From Planomicrobium sp. Y74 (GTDB lineage Bacteria > Bacillota > Bacilli > Bacillales_A > Planococcaceae), in contig NZ_RCWH01000005.1 of assembly GCF_003668635.1 (NCBI RefSeq), forward strand, positions 62,001 to 126,000: DNA of 64,000 bases, given 5' to 3'. Position numbers and translations under genes: made by a program. Position 1 is the stretch's first letter, and the number at the start of each line of letters is the position of its first letter. Positions 39,997-49,414 of this stretch are shown one piece after another. Below the pieces are notes generated by a model. That model did not search any database and was not told where the DNA came from. It saw only the letters and a list, made by a program, of their open reading frames with translations.

Positions 39997-40680
39997 ATGG
40001 CAGAGAATCAGGACCTTTACAAAAAAGCGGCAGCGGAAAAGGCAGTGGAATATGTGGAAGACGGCATGGTGCTCGGACTCGGTTCCGGTACGACCGTTTA
40101 CTGGCTGCTGAAGCGTCTCGGTGAACTGATCGATCAGGGACTCAACATCAAAGGCATCCCGTCATCACTTCGGACAGCAGGGTGGGCGAAGGAATTCGGT
40201 ATTCAGCTGACCGATTTCTCGGAAGTCGAAACACTCGATCTGGCGATTGACGGAGCGGATGAAATCGATCCGAATTTCCAGCTCACCAAAGGCGGCGGCG
40301 GTTCACTCGTCCGCGAGAAGCTCGTCAATGCACACGCCAAGCAAGTCATCATCATCGCGGATCAGTCGAAAATGGTCGATCAACTCGGCAGCTTCCCATT
40401 GCCCGTCGAAGTCCTGCAGTTTGCGTGGCAGCGCACGGCTGATAAAATCGCAGCGCTCGGTGCCAAGCCAGTGCTGCGGGAGCGGGAAGGCGAAGTGTTC
40501 GTGTCGAACAACGGCAATTATATCCTCGACTGCGCTTTCGGGTCGATTGAAGATCCACATGCGCTCCATGACGAACTCAAGCTTCTGCTCGGCGTCGTCG
40601 AAACCGGCCTGTTCATCGATATGACCGACAAAGTCATCTTGGCGGGACCGGACGGGGCTCAGGTAATCAATAAAAATTAA
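39997..40680 (+). CDS. rpiA: Ribose-5-phosphate isomerase A
   Basis: The protein has 227 residues with RpiA motifs: LGSGTTVYWLL, LAIDGADEIDPN, TKGGGGSLVREKLV (catalytic Glu and Lys) and FGSIEDPHAL. It converts ribulose-5-phosphate and ribose-5-phosphate. Its place behind the HPr-like gene (13 bases) and in one locus with a 6-phosphogluconate dehydrogenase suggests a pentose-phosphate branch of the sugar-acid pathway. AAGGGGG precedes ATG 39997. A strong terminator follows. Confidence 0.95.
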   Translation: MAENQDLYKKAAAEKAVEYVEDGMVLGLGSGTTVYWLLKRLGELIDQGLNIKGIPSSLRTAGWAKEFGIQLTDFSEVETLDLAIDGADEIDPNFQLTKGGGGSLVREKLVNAHAKQVIIIADQSKMVDQLGSFPLPVEVLQFAWQRTADKIAALGAKPVLREREGEVFVSNNGNYILDCAFGSIEDPHALHDELKLLLGVVETGLFIDMTDKVILAGPDGAQVINKN

Positions 40681-40695
40681 TACCTTTGGACAATG

Positions 40696-40742
40696 AAAGA
40701 AAGCCCACAAAAGTCTTCGGACTTTTGTGGGCTTTCTTTTTG
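40696..40742. terminator. Strong bidirectional terminator
   Basis: AAAGAAAGCCCACAAAAGTC pairs with its complement over TTCG and runs into TTTTT. It ends the sugar-acid locus and the convergent MFS gene. Confidence 0.95.
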
Positions 40743-40753
40743 TATTGCATCAA

Positions 40754-41881
40754 TCATGCTTCACTGTTGAGAATCTTAACTTTACAGAAGACAAAAAGAA
40801 CACCAATGATTGAAAACACGATAAAAGCGAAAGGATAGGATGTTCCTTCAATCAATAGCCCCGCAATAATGGAGCCAATCGACTGCCCGATTCCTAATGA
40901 GAAGAAGGCGATGCTGACGCCAATGAAAGGCGAGTCCGGAAACTGGCGAGTGCCCCATACGATGATTAATCCGGTCATGAAAATGAATGAGATGCCAAAA
41001 AGTACAGCTGAAAAGTAGATGGCCGCCTGATAAGAGAGGGGCAGGATAAATAACGATGCAGCTAACACGAATATTCCTAACCGGTATGAGCTTGCCAACC
41101 CCAGTTTATTGATGATTGCGCCTGCAATCCCTCCAAGTATGCCGGCGCCTCCCATGATGATCCAGAACACTACACTCTCAGTTATTGTAAAGTCATGTAT
41201 CAAGGTCACATAGCTTCTTGAAAAGGTCCAGTAGATGGAGGAAGCGAATCCGATTCCTATAGAAGCAAAAATGAGAAACCGGGCGTTCAGCAATAGCTTC
41301 GTCCCGAATTCCAGACGAGCGGGTGGGGAAGAACTCTGTATTTTATTCGTTAGCGCAGCCGCATTCCACCAGACAGAACCTAAAGCAAGGACAGCGAACA
41401 GAATATAAGCCCATCTCCATTGTTCGGAGAACAGCAAAGCTGCAGGTCCGGTAAGGATGATGCCGACACTGGTGCCGGTATTGATCCATGTATTGCCTTT
41501 GTCCTGCAGTTCATGAGTCAAGGATTGAACGACGATTTGGCTAAAGGCGGGCGAAATCCATCCGCTCCCGAGACCAGCTATGAATGCGCTGAGGAGCAAA
41601 ATGATGAAATTTGTTGAAACAGCCATCCCGACCATGCCAAGAATCGCAGTTACACCGGATAACAGCACCATATGCCGAGCCCCGGATTTAGCTATGAATA
41701 CGGAAGCGGTGATTAAAGCTGCGGTATAGGCTATATAAGCCGCCGAACCTACATAACCGGCCTGGCTTTCTGACAAATCCAAGTCGGAGCTGATATCAGG
41801 CAGAAATAAACCGAAGCTGTATCTGGCAAAAGCATACGTAACGCCGATCATGGATATACCGGGCAACACGATTTTCCACAT
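40754..41881 (-). CDS. MFS transporter (YbfB/YjiJ-like)
   Basis: The protein has 375 residues and about eleven to twelve membrane helices: GVTYAFARYSFGLFLPDI in helix 1, AKSGARHMVLL at motif A, and GLGSGWISPAFSQIV. It resembles the YbfB/YjiJ group of uncharacterised MFS carriers and is probably an exporter. ATG 41881 is chosen because ttggag lies upstream; the frame from 41896 begins in that site. A TetR operator lies 24 bases upstream, and the tetR gene precedes it in the same direction. Confidence 0.85.
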   Translation of the reverse strand: MWKIVLPGISMIGVTYAFARYSFGLFLPDISSDLDLSESQAGYVGSAAYIAYTAALITASVFIAKSGARHMVLLSGVTAILGMVGMAVSTNFIILLLSAFIAGLGSGWISPAFSQIVVQSLTHELQDKGNTWINTGTSVGIILTGPAALLFSEQWRWAYILFAVLALGSVWWNAAALTNKIQSSSPPARLEFGTKLLLNARFLIFASIGIGFASSIYWTFSRSYVTLIHDFTITESVVFWIIMGGAGILGGIAGAIINKLGLASSYRLGIFVLAASLFILPLSYQAAIYFSAVLFGISFIFMTGLIIVWGTRQFPDSPFIGVSIAFFSLGIGQSIGSIIAGLLIEGTSYPFAFIVFSIIGVLFVFCKVKILNSEA

Positions 41882-41904
41882 AGTAATCAACTCCAATTTT
41901 TATA

Positions 41905-41920
41905 TAGAACGGTCACTCTA
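41905..41920 (-). promoter_or_regulatory. TetR operator before the MFS gene
   Basis: TAGAACGGTCACTCTA has TAGA/TCTA ends, like many TetR-family sites. The same 16-base motif with two changes occurs before tetR at 42497. Confidence 0.75.
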
Positions 41921-41944
41921 TTGCAGGGTAAAAAAAGTAAGCTA

Positions 41945-42472
41945 TTAGCTTGCTTCGATGCAATCAACGAGAGACATCAGTACTTCTTCCACTTCTTTGA
42001 TATCTGTGGTTTCGGCCATCGAAGTGGAGCCTTCGCACAAAAGGGAAAGTTTTAAAGCTTCGATTCTCGGCAATCCGTACGTTTGAATAAAGTGAATCAA
42101 ATTTTCTTTATGGGAATTCACTCTTGTGACAATCGAGTGGTTTGGCTCACTGCTGAATTCCTCTTTTGCCCGCAGGAACATACAGCCATTCGAAGCACTG
42201 TTTTTCAGCCACAGAAGATGGCCGTAAGTGAGTTTTTCCTGCACAGTGCCCATTTCTTCATCAATGACTTTCTTCAGCAAATCAAAATAAGCCTGTTCTC
42301 TTCTATTGAGAATCTCTAAAATCAATTCCTCTTTAGAGGCAAAATGATTATAAAGCGTCATAAGCGCAACCCCGGCTTCCTGCACAATCGCTTTTAACCC
42401 AATTGCATGGAACCCGTGGGCATAAAATAGCCGTTCTGCGGTGATCAGTAAATCTTCTCTTTTAGAACTCAT
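41945..42472 (-). CDS. TetR family transcriptional regulator
   Basis: The protein has 175 residues. The N-terminal helix-turn-helix (ITAERLFYAHGFHAIGLKAIVQEAGVALMTLYNHFASKEEL) is classical TetR. The C-terminal ligand domain includes SNGCMFLRAKEEF, as in the TetR_C group of YcdC/YbjK-like regulators. ATG 42472 has agaagggg upstream; the frame to 42541 is not supported. It should repress itself and the MFS carrier downstream, through the shared 16-base sites. Confidence 0.92.
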   Translation of the reverse strand: MSSKREDLLITAERLFYAHGFHAIGLKAIVQEAGVALMTLYNHFASKEELILEILNRREQAYFDLLKKVIDEEMGTVQEKLTYGHLLWLKNSASNGCMFLRAKEEFSSEPNHSIVTRVNSHKENLIHFIQTYGLPRIEALKLSLLCEGSTSMAETTDIKEVEEVLMSLVDCIEAS

Positions 42473-42496
42473 AGAATCGGCCCCTTCTATATTAGA

Positions 42497-42512
42497 TATA
42501 ACGGTCACTCTA
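42497..42512 (-). promoter_or_regulatory. TetR operator before tetR
   Basis: TATAACGGTCACTCTA is the near-copy of the site at 41905 and lies 25 bases upstream of the tetR start, the same distance as in front of the MFS gene. This supports autoregulation. Confidence 0.75.
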
Positions 42513-42670
42513 AAATTAACATGCAATAGTCTATAATTCAATTTAAAACAGCTGGCGAATGGAATTTAAACGGTGATAATTAATTTACATTTTCCGGTAT
42601 TTTTCATGTAGACTTGTAATAGACAGTTAATTCACGAAGAGGATAGCGTTTCTGGAAAGGGGCTGTAAAA

Positions 42671-43114
42671 ATGCGGATTATTAAATGGTCGCCGATTCTG
42701 ATGCTGCTTTTTTGCTCGGCCTGCTCGTCGGTCGTCATTGAAGAAGCAGAAAACGTACGGCTGGATTATTGGGAAAAAGAAGATGCCGAAGAGCTGATTG
42801 AACAAGAATATCTGGATGAGAGCAACGGGCTCGATATTTTTGCAGAGGCAGTCAATTCTGCTGAGGAAATGGAAGAGGGCAAGATCATTACAACCAGGCC
42901 AGTGCTCTCGATGGAGTTCGTGATGGAAAACGATGAAAATCGGTCCTATCATCTATGGGTGACGGAAGATGGAGAAGGCTATCTGCAGAGTTTGCATCCG
43001 CATAAAAATGCTACGCTCCGGATGGACGAAGAATCAGTTCAGGAAGTAAAGGATTTTATTGCAGCGAAAGAAGATGTGAAAGTCGTGCAGGGAGAAATCG
43101 AGTTTGAGCAGTGA
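42671..43114 (+). CDS. Lipoprotein of unknown function
   Basis: The protein has 147 residues and a signal ending in FCSAC, a lipobox. The mature part is acidic, then a beta-rich domain (VLSMEFVMENDENRSYHLWVTEDG, YLQSL) of the kind seen in small YhfM-like lipoproteins; this is tentative. The ribosome site aaagggg lies before ATG 42671. A small membrane protein gene follows after 29 bases and is probably in the same unit. Confidence 0.72.
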   Translation: MRIIKWSPILMLLFCSACSSVVIEEAENVRLDYWEKEDAEELIEQEYLDESNGLDIFAEAVNSAEEMEEGKIITTRPVLSMEFVMENDENRSYHLWVTEDGEGYLQSLHPHKNATLRMDEESVQEVKDFIAAKEDVKVVQGEIEFEQ

Positions 43115-43143
43115 AATAAATAACAGAATCAGGAGAGGTGTAA

Positions 43144-43281
43144 ATGGACTTTATTTTGGGGATTATATTTATTGGTATTGTATTGATTTCTTCAAGCATG
43201 ATTGAAAAGAAACTGGACTCGCTCGGAGAACAGAATAACCGCGTCATTGAGCTGTTGGAAGAAATACGGGACAAAAAGTAA
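43144..43281 (+). CDS. Small membrane protein with charged helical tail
   Basis: The protein has 45 residues: one membrane helix (FILGIIFIGIVLISSSM), then an amphipathic charged helix (EKKLDSLGEQNNRVIELLEEI). GGAGAGGTG gives a good ribosome site for ATG 43144. Similar short helix-plus-coil proteins are common in Bacillales, without known role. Confidence 0.7.
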   Translation: MDFILGIIFIGIVLISSSMIEKKLDSLGEQNNRVIELLEEIRDKK

Positions 43282-43427
43282 TGGACAGTTACATAGTTGA
43301 ATAAACAAAAGCCTTATCGCTTTACGCAAACCACCAATTCTTTTAATATGTAAAATAACTAAAATATCACTAACACACAAGTTGAAATTGCAAACGGTAA
43401 AATGCGGAGGACTATAGTGCTTCCCGC

Positions 43428-43469
43428 AAAGCCGCAGAGAATCTTTGATTCTTTGCGGCTTTTTTTATT
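43428..43469 (+). terminator. Intrinsic terminator
   Basis: AAAGCCGCAGAGAATC pairs with GATTCTTTGCGGCTTT (one bulge), followed by TTTTATT. It lies 147 bases after the small membrane gene; the gap between could hold a short RNA, but none is recognised. Confidence 0.85.
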
Positions 43470-43496
43470 CAAATTCATTTGGACAGGGGAAGATCA

Positions 43497-43829
43497 ATGC
43501 AGAAGCAGACAGAGCCTCCAAAGCATACCGGTTACTACCTTTCGCGTGTAAAAGACACTCATACCGAAGACGGCAAAACTTACATCACCTTGTTTGCCCG
43601 GTTATCCATTAAAACACCCCAGCACACAAAGTCCATTTGGGTGGAGATAGAGGAAGTTGCATGGGACCAGGCGAGCCGGCATCTGCAAAAGCTGCCTAAT
43701 GCCGCTTACGATTATCAATTATCGGAGGCTGTATTTCGTGAGATGGAGCGGGTATCCAAAGCTCAACTTGAAACGCTGTATTATTTCACTCCGCTGTATC
43801 AATCGGTTACTTTTAGAAAATTGGGGTAG
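43497..43829 (+). CDS. Hypothetical cytoplasmic protein
   Basis: The protein has 110 residues and is rich in aromatic and basic residues: GYYLSRVKDTHTEDGKTYITLFARLSIKT, then SIWVEIEEVAWDQASRHLQ, then FTPLYQSVTFRKLG. No signal peptide or membrane helix is seen. ATG 43497 has AGGGGAAG upstream; the frame from TTG 43479 includes it. I do not recognise the family. Confidence 0.6.
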   Translation: MQKQTEPPKHTGYYLSRVKDTHTEDGKTYITLFARLSIKTPQHTKSIWVEIEEVAWDQASRHLQKLPNAAYDYQLSEAVFREMERVSKAQLETLYYFTPLYQSVTFRKLG

Positions 43830-44190
43830 CCGATTGAATTTCAATGGCTTTAGAGACCCGCTAATTATTGTTATGCGATTGAATTCATTAACTCCTGTTG
43901 ATTTTTAATTTTTTCGGTGATGTTTTTTCTTATCCCGGTGTAACAAATTCCCGGTAATGGGCCATTCATCTGTTTTCACCTCGTACGACCAAAAGATGAT
44001 TTGGACATCATCTCCAAAGCAATCTAAATTTATTTGTTGTGTTTGATAAAAAAAGAGAGTAGATTATTTTTTCAGTTATTTTAATTTGGTTTGCTAAATT
44101 CAAATGATAAACTCTTTGCTCTTAAAAAAATTATAACTTACCATTTTTTATGGAATACAATTGAGAAAATCAATTCAGAAGAACTATAGG
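43830..44190. other. AT-rich intergenic stretch
   Basis: No open frame with a ribosome site is seen. The sequence becomes strongly AT-rich from about 43880 and stays so through the next gene. No clear terminator, promoter or repeat was recognised. Confidence 0.5.
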
Positions 44191-44607
44191 TCACCAAATG
44201 CACTTATATACTTTAGAAGAGTGAGCATCTATTTCAAACGTATTCAACAATTCGCTTAATGCATAAAAAACTTGTTGATTCTGTTTTGATAATTTCTTTA
44301 AGGTATCATCATCTATATAAACAATCGAATCGTCACTGTTTCGGAAATATCTTTTTACTTCATAGAGGGGGATATTGCGTATATTGCTTAATCCATTCTG
44401 ACACACGGTAAATGTGGAATATTGATAGAGAGATCCATTAATGTATTCGTTTTCCCAGCAGAAGATTAAAATCAAATCATATCTTTTCATAAAAAGAATG
44501 GTTTCCTCTTTATCTATGAGCATAAGTTCTACAGTCCGGCCAACTTCGCTCTTAAGTATGTCTAAGTTACTATCTGGTAAGATAGGTTTTCGTTTAAAAA
44601 TGAACAT
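44191..44607 (-). CDS. Orphan AT-rich gene, hypothetical protein
   Basis: The protein has 138 residues with many Ile, Leu, Tyr, Asn and Lys, coded with A/T-ending codons unlike its neighbours. It starts MFIFKRKPILPDSN and includes a hydrophobic central strand (LILIFCWENEYI). AAGGAG precedes the ATG. No domain is recognised. Base composition and flanking AT-rich noncoding DNA suggest horizontal acquisition. Confidence 0.6.
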   Translation of the reverse strand: MFIFKRKPILPDSNLDILKSEVGRTVELMLIDKEETILFMKRYDLILIFCWENEYINGSLYQYSTFTVCQNGLSNIRNIPLYEVKRYFRNSDDSIVYIDDDTLKKLSKQNQQVFYALSELLNTFEIDAHSSKVYKCIW

Positions 44608-44986
44608 AATTCTTATCTCCTTATTTGAATATGAAGAAAGCCGAAAATATATATTAAAAAAATAGTATTATATTGGTAAACGACTAGATTTTCATAATCG
44701 TTAGGTAATTATAACTTTAATAATTATCTTGAAATATAGATAGATAGTCTATTTTTATTGTAAATTTTTAGACAATAATCTTTTTAATTCGATTTCCTGT
44801 CCTTTTTGTTATGGTGCGAATTTATAATATAAAAAATAGTAGTTCTTTTTACTTGGTTTTTATTTTTGGAGTAAAAATATTAACTGGAATATTGAAGAAA
44901 TAAATAAGTGGAGGTTATGCAGTTTTAAAAAAATCTAACCGCGTAAATGGCGTGAATTATTTAGAGGGAAAATGTTAGTGACTTTT
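44608..44986. other. Very AT-rich intergenic stretch
   Basis: Apart from the first bases, which hold the start region of the minus-strand gene, the stretch is nearly only A and T and has no supported gene. A ggaggt at 44911 is followed by an ATG frame of only a few codons. Confidence 0.5.
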
Positions 44987-45030
44987 AAAAAAGGTTCAAG
45001 TCTGAAAATCTTCAGACTTGAACCTTTTTA
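44987..45030. terminator. Bidirectional intrinsic terminator
   Basis: AAAAAGGTTCAAGTCTGA pairs with TTCAGACTTGAACCTTTTT. It ends the marR-paiA-paiB operon. Confidence 0.92.
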
Positions 45031-45064
45031 GTAGAGCATCTATATATTCCAGTAAAAGTAAGGA

Positions 45065-45685
45065 TCAAATTTCTTCCATTCTCTTCTCCATCTCATCCGC
45101 CATCCGGCTGGAATCAGAATTCCCTTGATTCCGCAGCTGTTCGATGATATTGCGGTAATCCGTATCGCTGCGGTTCTGGCTCATCTTATAGGCTGCCTGG
45201 ATGTCGTTCACTTTCACCTTAAAGCCGACGATGCCTTTCATTTCTTTTTCCAATAAAGAAGGGGACAGCTTGTCCCATAGAACAGGATCCGTGCGGTGGT
45301 GCTCGTATTTCTCCAGCAGTTTCGTCAAGTCCTGCTTCAATTCTTCTTCATCCAGAATTTGAGCCGCGCCGTATATATGGACAGCCTGGTAGTTCCATGT
45401 CGGAACATTTTCCTGCTCGTACCAGGAAGAAGAGATATAGGAATGCGGTCCCTGGAACATTATGAGTATTTCTTCGCTCGCCTCAAATGTTCGCCACTGG
45501 GGATTTCCGTACGCCATGTGGCCGGTTATATAGTAGTCTTCCCCTTCTTTCACCAGCTGCAGCGGAAGGTGGGTTGCAATGGGCCTGCCTTTTCTCGTCG
45601 TAACAAGTGTGCCGAACGAATGGTGATGCACAAATTCCCGAATCTCATTAATACTTGTAACTTTATAAAACTTTGGGATATACAT
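45065..45685 (-). CDS. paiB: PaiB-type FMN-binding regulator
   Basis: The protein has 206 residues with the split-barrel FMN fold of the PaiB/NegReg family: MYIPKFYKV start, GTLVTTRKGRPIATHLPL, GPHSYISSSWYEQENVPTWNYQAVHIYG and KGIVGFKVKV. In B. subtilis PaiB with PaiA represses sporulation and protease genes; its biochemical role is not settled. It follows paiA by 27 bases and shares its operon with a MarR gene. Confidence 0.93.
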   Translation of the reverse strand: MYIPKFYKVTSINEIREFVHHHSFGTLVTTRKGRPIATHLPLQLVKEGEDYYITGHMAYGNPQWRTFEASEEILIMFQGPHSYISSSWYEQENVPTWNYQAVHIYGAAQILDEEELKQDLTKLLEKYEHHRTDPVLWDKLSPSLLEKEMKGIVGFKVKVNDIQAAYKMSQNRSDTDYRNIIEQLRNQGNSDSSRMADEMEKRMEEI

Positions 45686-45712
45686 AATTGCCCGCCTTTC
45701 GGTATAAAAGCA

Positions 45713-46692
<980 letters not shown>

Positions 46693-46712
46693 TAGGGCAG
46701 CCTCCGGATTTT

Positions 46713-46733
46713 TAGTATAAATAGAATTTACTA
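46713..46733 (-). promoter_or_regulatory. Candidate MarR operator
   Basis: TAGTATAAA and TTTACTA form an imperfect inverted repeat, 20 bases upstream of the marR start. It fits autoregulation but is short and AT-rich, so chance is possible. Confidence 0.45.
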
Positions 46734-46895
46734 TATATTTGTTGCAAATGCAATAAAATAAAGTGATGGATTTCTACAAGCAACCGGGCATTCGCTGAAG
46801 CTCTTTCTTTTGACTTGAAAAATTACGTGTGATTAGAATAAGGAACATTCGAATAAGCGCATTTAGTAAATTAACGGAAAGAAGGAGAGAGCGCC

Positions 46896-47552
46896 ATGAA
46901 AACAGCAATTATTGGAGCAAACGGAAAAGTTGGGACTCGCTTGGGGCAAATGCTTGCACAGCGGGGCGACGAAGCTTTGGGTTTTATTCGCAAAGAAGAA
47001 CAGGCTGAAGAGCTGGAGAAGCTGGGGATGAAGACAGTGCTGGCTGATTTGATCGAGACGGATGCGGCTGAATATGCGTCATTGCTTAAAGGAATGGACG
47101 CAGTCGTGTTCACTGCAGGGGCCGGCGGAGCGGGTAACGATCTAACCAAGGCCATCGATGGGGACGGCCTCAGCAAAATGATTGCGGCGACGGAAGAAGC
47201 GGGAGTCAAACGCTTCCTGCTGGTGTCTGCATTTCCGGATGCGGGACGCGGCATGGGCATGCCGGAAAGCTTCGAATTCTACATGAAAGTGAAGCGGCAG
47301 GCAGATGTCGAGCTGGCGAAATCCTCGCTTGATTGGACAATTCTTCGGCCGGGTACGCTGACAGATGAGCCGGGAACAGGAAAGGTTGAACTTGGCCTGG
47401 CCATTCCCTACGGAGAAGTTTCACGGGATGATGTGGCAGGCGTGCTTGCCGAACTGCTTCATAATCCTGAAACGACGAAGCTGATCCTTGAATTGACAGA
47501 GGGGCCGACGCCGATTGGGGATGCGGTGGCAAGCCAGAATCGGCCGTTGTAA
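46896..47552 (+). CDS. NAD(P)H-binding protein (YhfK/YwnB-like)
   Basis: The protein has 218 residues, an atypical SDR: IIGANGKVGTRLG cofactor loop, VVFTAGAGGAG, LLVSAFPDAGRG, YMKVKRQADVELAKSSLDWTILRPGTL and RDDVAGVLAELL. It lacks the usual YxxxK pair in standard spacing but has YMKVK. It is like YhfK of B. subtilis, of unknown role, perhaps redox sensing. GAAGGAGAG precedes ATG 46896. It diverges from marR. Confidence 0.88.
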   Translation: MKTAIIGANGKVGTRLGQMLAQRGDEALGFIRKEEQAEELEKLGMKTVLADLIETDAAEYASLLKGMDAVVFTAGAGGAGNDLTKAIDGDGLSKMIAATEEAGVKRFLLVSAFPDAGRGMGMPESFEFYMKVKRQADVELAKSSLDWTILRPGTLTDEPGTGKVELGLAIPYGEVSRDDVAGVLAELLHNPETTKLILELTEGPTPIGDAVASQNRPL

Positions 47553-47708
47553 AAAAACTGTCCAAACACGGTATCGGCAGTAAGCATTAATGATATACAA
47601 AGGTTATACTTTACTATTAGCGGGTATCATTATAGTTGATGTCTACAAATTATAATAAGTAAAAGTGTAGCAATATATCAGGTGCACTCCCGAAACTGGA
47701 GGAATATG

Positions 47709-48578
47709 ATGGAACAGTCAACTGCGGGCCCGTCCCGCCAATTCGAAAATTTCCATGAGGCAGCCAATCAGGTACTCAAAATGTTAAGCGGCCGTATGAA
47801 TATCAACACTTTGTTTATCGCGCAGAATGATGGAGAAACCAATACCATCACAAAAGCTTTTAATAGAAACGAAGAATTGGTTAAAGAAGGCAGCGAATCG
47901 CCTTTGAACCAGACTTTTTGTAATTTGTCGATCCAGCACGGCCAGGATGTGCTTAAGATAGACGACATTTCCACGGATGAAAATGCCCAAACCCTGAAAA
48001 TCGCGTCTGATTTTGATAAGGGTTCATTTATGGGCATCCCGATTTATTATGAAAATGGGAAAGTTTACGGCACCATTTGCGGTTTGGACAAGCATCCCTA
48101 TGATTTTACTGCAGAGGATCAGGAAATGTTCGAGATGATGTCTTCGCTGCTGACGTATATTCTGGAGCTGGAGACGGCCAAGAAGGAGATTCAGAAACTT
48201 TCCTCACCGCTTGTGCCGTTGACAGATGATATCTCCATTCTGCCGATTATCGGCCACGTCACCCTTCCCCGTGCTCAGCAGATGATTGATGACGTAGTCA
48301 ATAAAGCAGGCGGAGGCCTGGATTTTCTGATCATCGATTTTTCAGGGATCACTGAAATTGATCCGCAAATTGAACAGCCTTTGCTGGATTTGGTGAAAAC
48401 CTTGAAAATTATGGGCGTTACACCAGTCATTACAGGAATTACGCCATCCATCGCATTGAACGTACCGCATTTCGCCCACTCGCTGAAAGGCGAAAGAATG
48501 GAAGCGACCCTTAAGATTGCGATTGAACAGATGGGCTTTGTCTTAACGAAGAAAATTGAATCCTGCCTAACGCGATAA
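47709..48578 (+). CDS. GAF-STAS sensor, RsbR-like stressosome protein
   Basis: The protein has 289 residues. A GAF domain (about residues 10-150) senses a signal: LNQTFCNLSIQHGQDVLKIDDI, FMGIPIYYENGKVYGTICGLD. A short linker (TAKKEIQKLSSPLVPL) leads to a STAS domain (about 165-285) with LIIDFSGITEIDPQIEQPLLDL. RsbR proteins have a phospho-Thr in D-x-TG; here the position is Ser (DFSGI). It probably joins or feeds a stressosome that controls sigma-B. The ribosome site tggagg favours ATG 47709, with 47706 also possible. Confidence 0.85.
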   Translation: MEQSTAGPSRQFENFHEAANQVLKMLSGRMNINTLFIAQNDGETNTITKAFNRNEELVKEGSESPLNQTFCNLSIQHGQDVLKIDDISTDENAQTLKIASDFDKGSFMGIPIYYENGKVYGTICGLDKHPYDFTAEDQEMFEMMSSLLTYILELETAKKEIQKLSSPLVPLTDDISILPIIGHVTLPRAQQMIDDVVNKAGGGLDFLIIDFSGITEIDPQIEQPLLDLVKTLKIMGVTPVITGITPSIALNVPHFAHSLKGERMEATLKIAIEQMGFVLTKKIESCLTR

Positions 48579-48635
48579 AAAAAGAGCTCTGAGTGAAGCC
48601 GTAGAAAGTGGCTGCACCCAAAGTTCTTTTTTCAT
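48578..48635. terminator. Imperfect bidirectional terminator
   Basis: AAAAAAGAGCT... pairs with ...AGTTCTTTTTT over an interrupted stem, between the convergent GAF-STAS and channel genes. Confidence 0.6.
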
Positions 48636-49414
48636 GTCGTTTTCGTTTCGGCAAAAATGGAGTTAACCGCCATTTTAGCGATCGTGCCGTTGGACATGAT
48701 AAATTTGTCGACTTTGACATGTGAAAAATTTGGTAGATGTTCTTCCCGTTCAACTTCGACTGTCGTAAAGACATTCGGAGACATCCGTTCCACCGCAGTT
48801 GCGATCAGCAGGGATTTTCCATCCGTCAGCATCTGATCTTCTATCCGGTCATCTGCAAAAATCAGTACTGCTTTTGCCTGCTGAACATTTGCCTGCTGCA
48901 GCACATCCCCGTGGGTGGCGTTGCCTTTAACGTAATGGATTCTGGGATGAATCTCTTTCGCTTTTTCAAGCCGGTCGATTACGACGACTTGGGTTTTTTC
49001 ATTCTGCTTCAAAATTTCAGCAATTGCGTTTTCAGCTTTGTAAGACCAATCGATAATCACAATGTGGTTAGTTCCTTTGTACACCAGCTCACCTCCTTCT
49101 TCCCGTCTTCTATGCAAACTCAGATTTTCAAAAGCCTTACCTATAAATGACGCGAACAGTCCGATGCCGATTATGTATAAAAAAACTACTGTAAAGATTC
49201 TTCCGCCGGAAGTGGAAGGGTATAAATCTCCGTAACCGACTGTCAGCATGGTTGTCATGGTGAACCATAACGAATCGTTATAGCTGGTGAAAGTAGAAGG
49301 CTCAATGGACGGCAGCAATAAAGTGCTGAAAGCTATCAGCATTAATGTGCTTGCAGTGAGTATGAGCCATGACAGGCTGGTCGCCTGCAAATAGAGCCGG
49401 CGAAGTATGATCAA
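48632..49414 (-). CDS. Two-helix potassium channel with RCK domain
   Basis: The protein has 260 residues: membrane helix 1, pore helix with filter TVGYGD near residue 60, membrane helix 2, then an RCK/TrkA-N domain (NHIVIIDWSYKAENAIAEIL, VVVIDRLEKA, KGNATHGDVLQQANV). It should be a tetrameric potassium channel, gated by a cytoplasmic ligand. The start of helix 1 is TTG 49414, with gggggaa 9 bases upstream. It resembles the YugO-type channel of B. subtilis. The NAD site is incomplete (ID-W-S instead of GxGxxG), suggesting a different ligand. Confidence 0.9.
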   Translation of the reverse strand: MIILRRLYLQATSLSWLILTASTLMLIAFSTLLLPSIEPSTFTSYNDSLWFTMTTMLTVGYGDLYPSTSGGRIFTVVFLYIIGIGLFASFIGKAFENLSLHRRREEGGELVYKGTNHIVIIDWSYKAENAIAEILKQNEKTQVVVIDRLEKAKEIHPRIHYVKGNATHGDVLQQANVQQAKAVLIFADDRIEDQMLTDGKSLLIATAVERMSPNVFTTVEVEREEHLPNFSHVKVDKFIMSNGTIAKMAVNSIFAETKTT

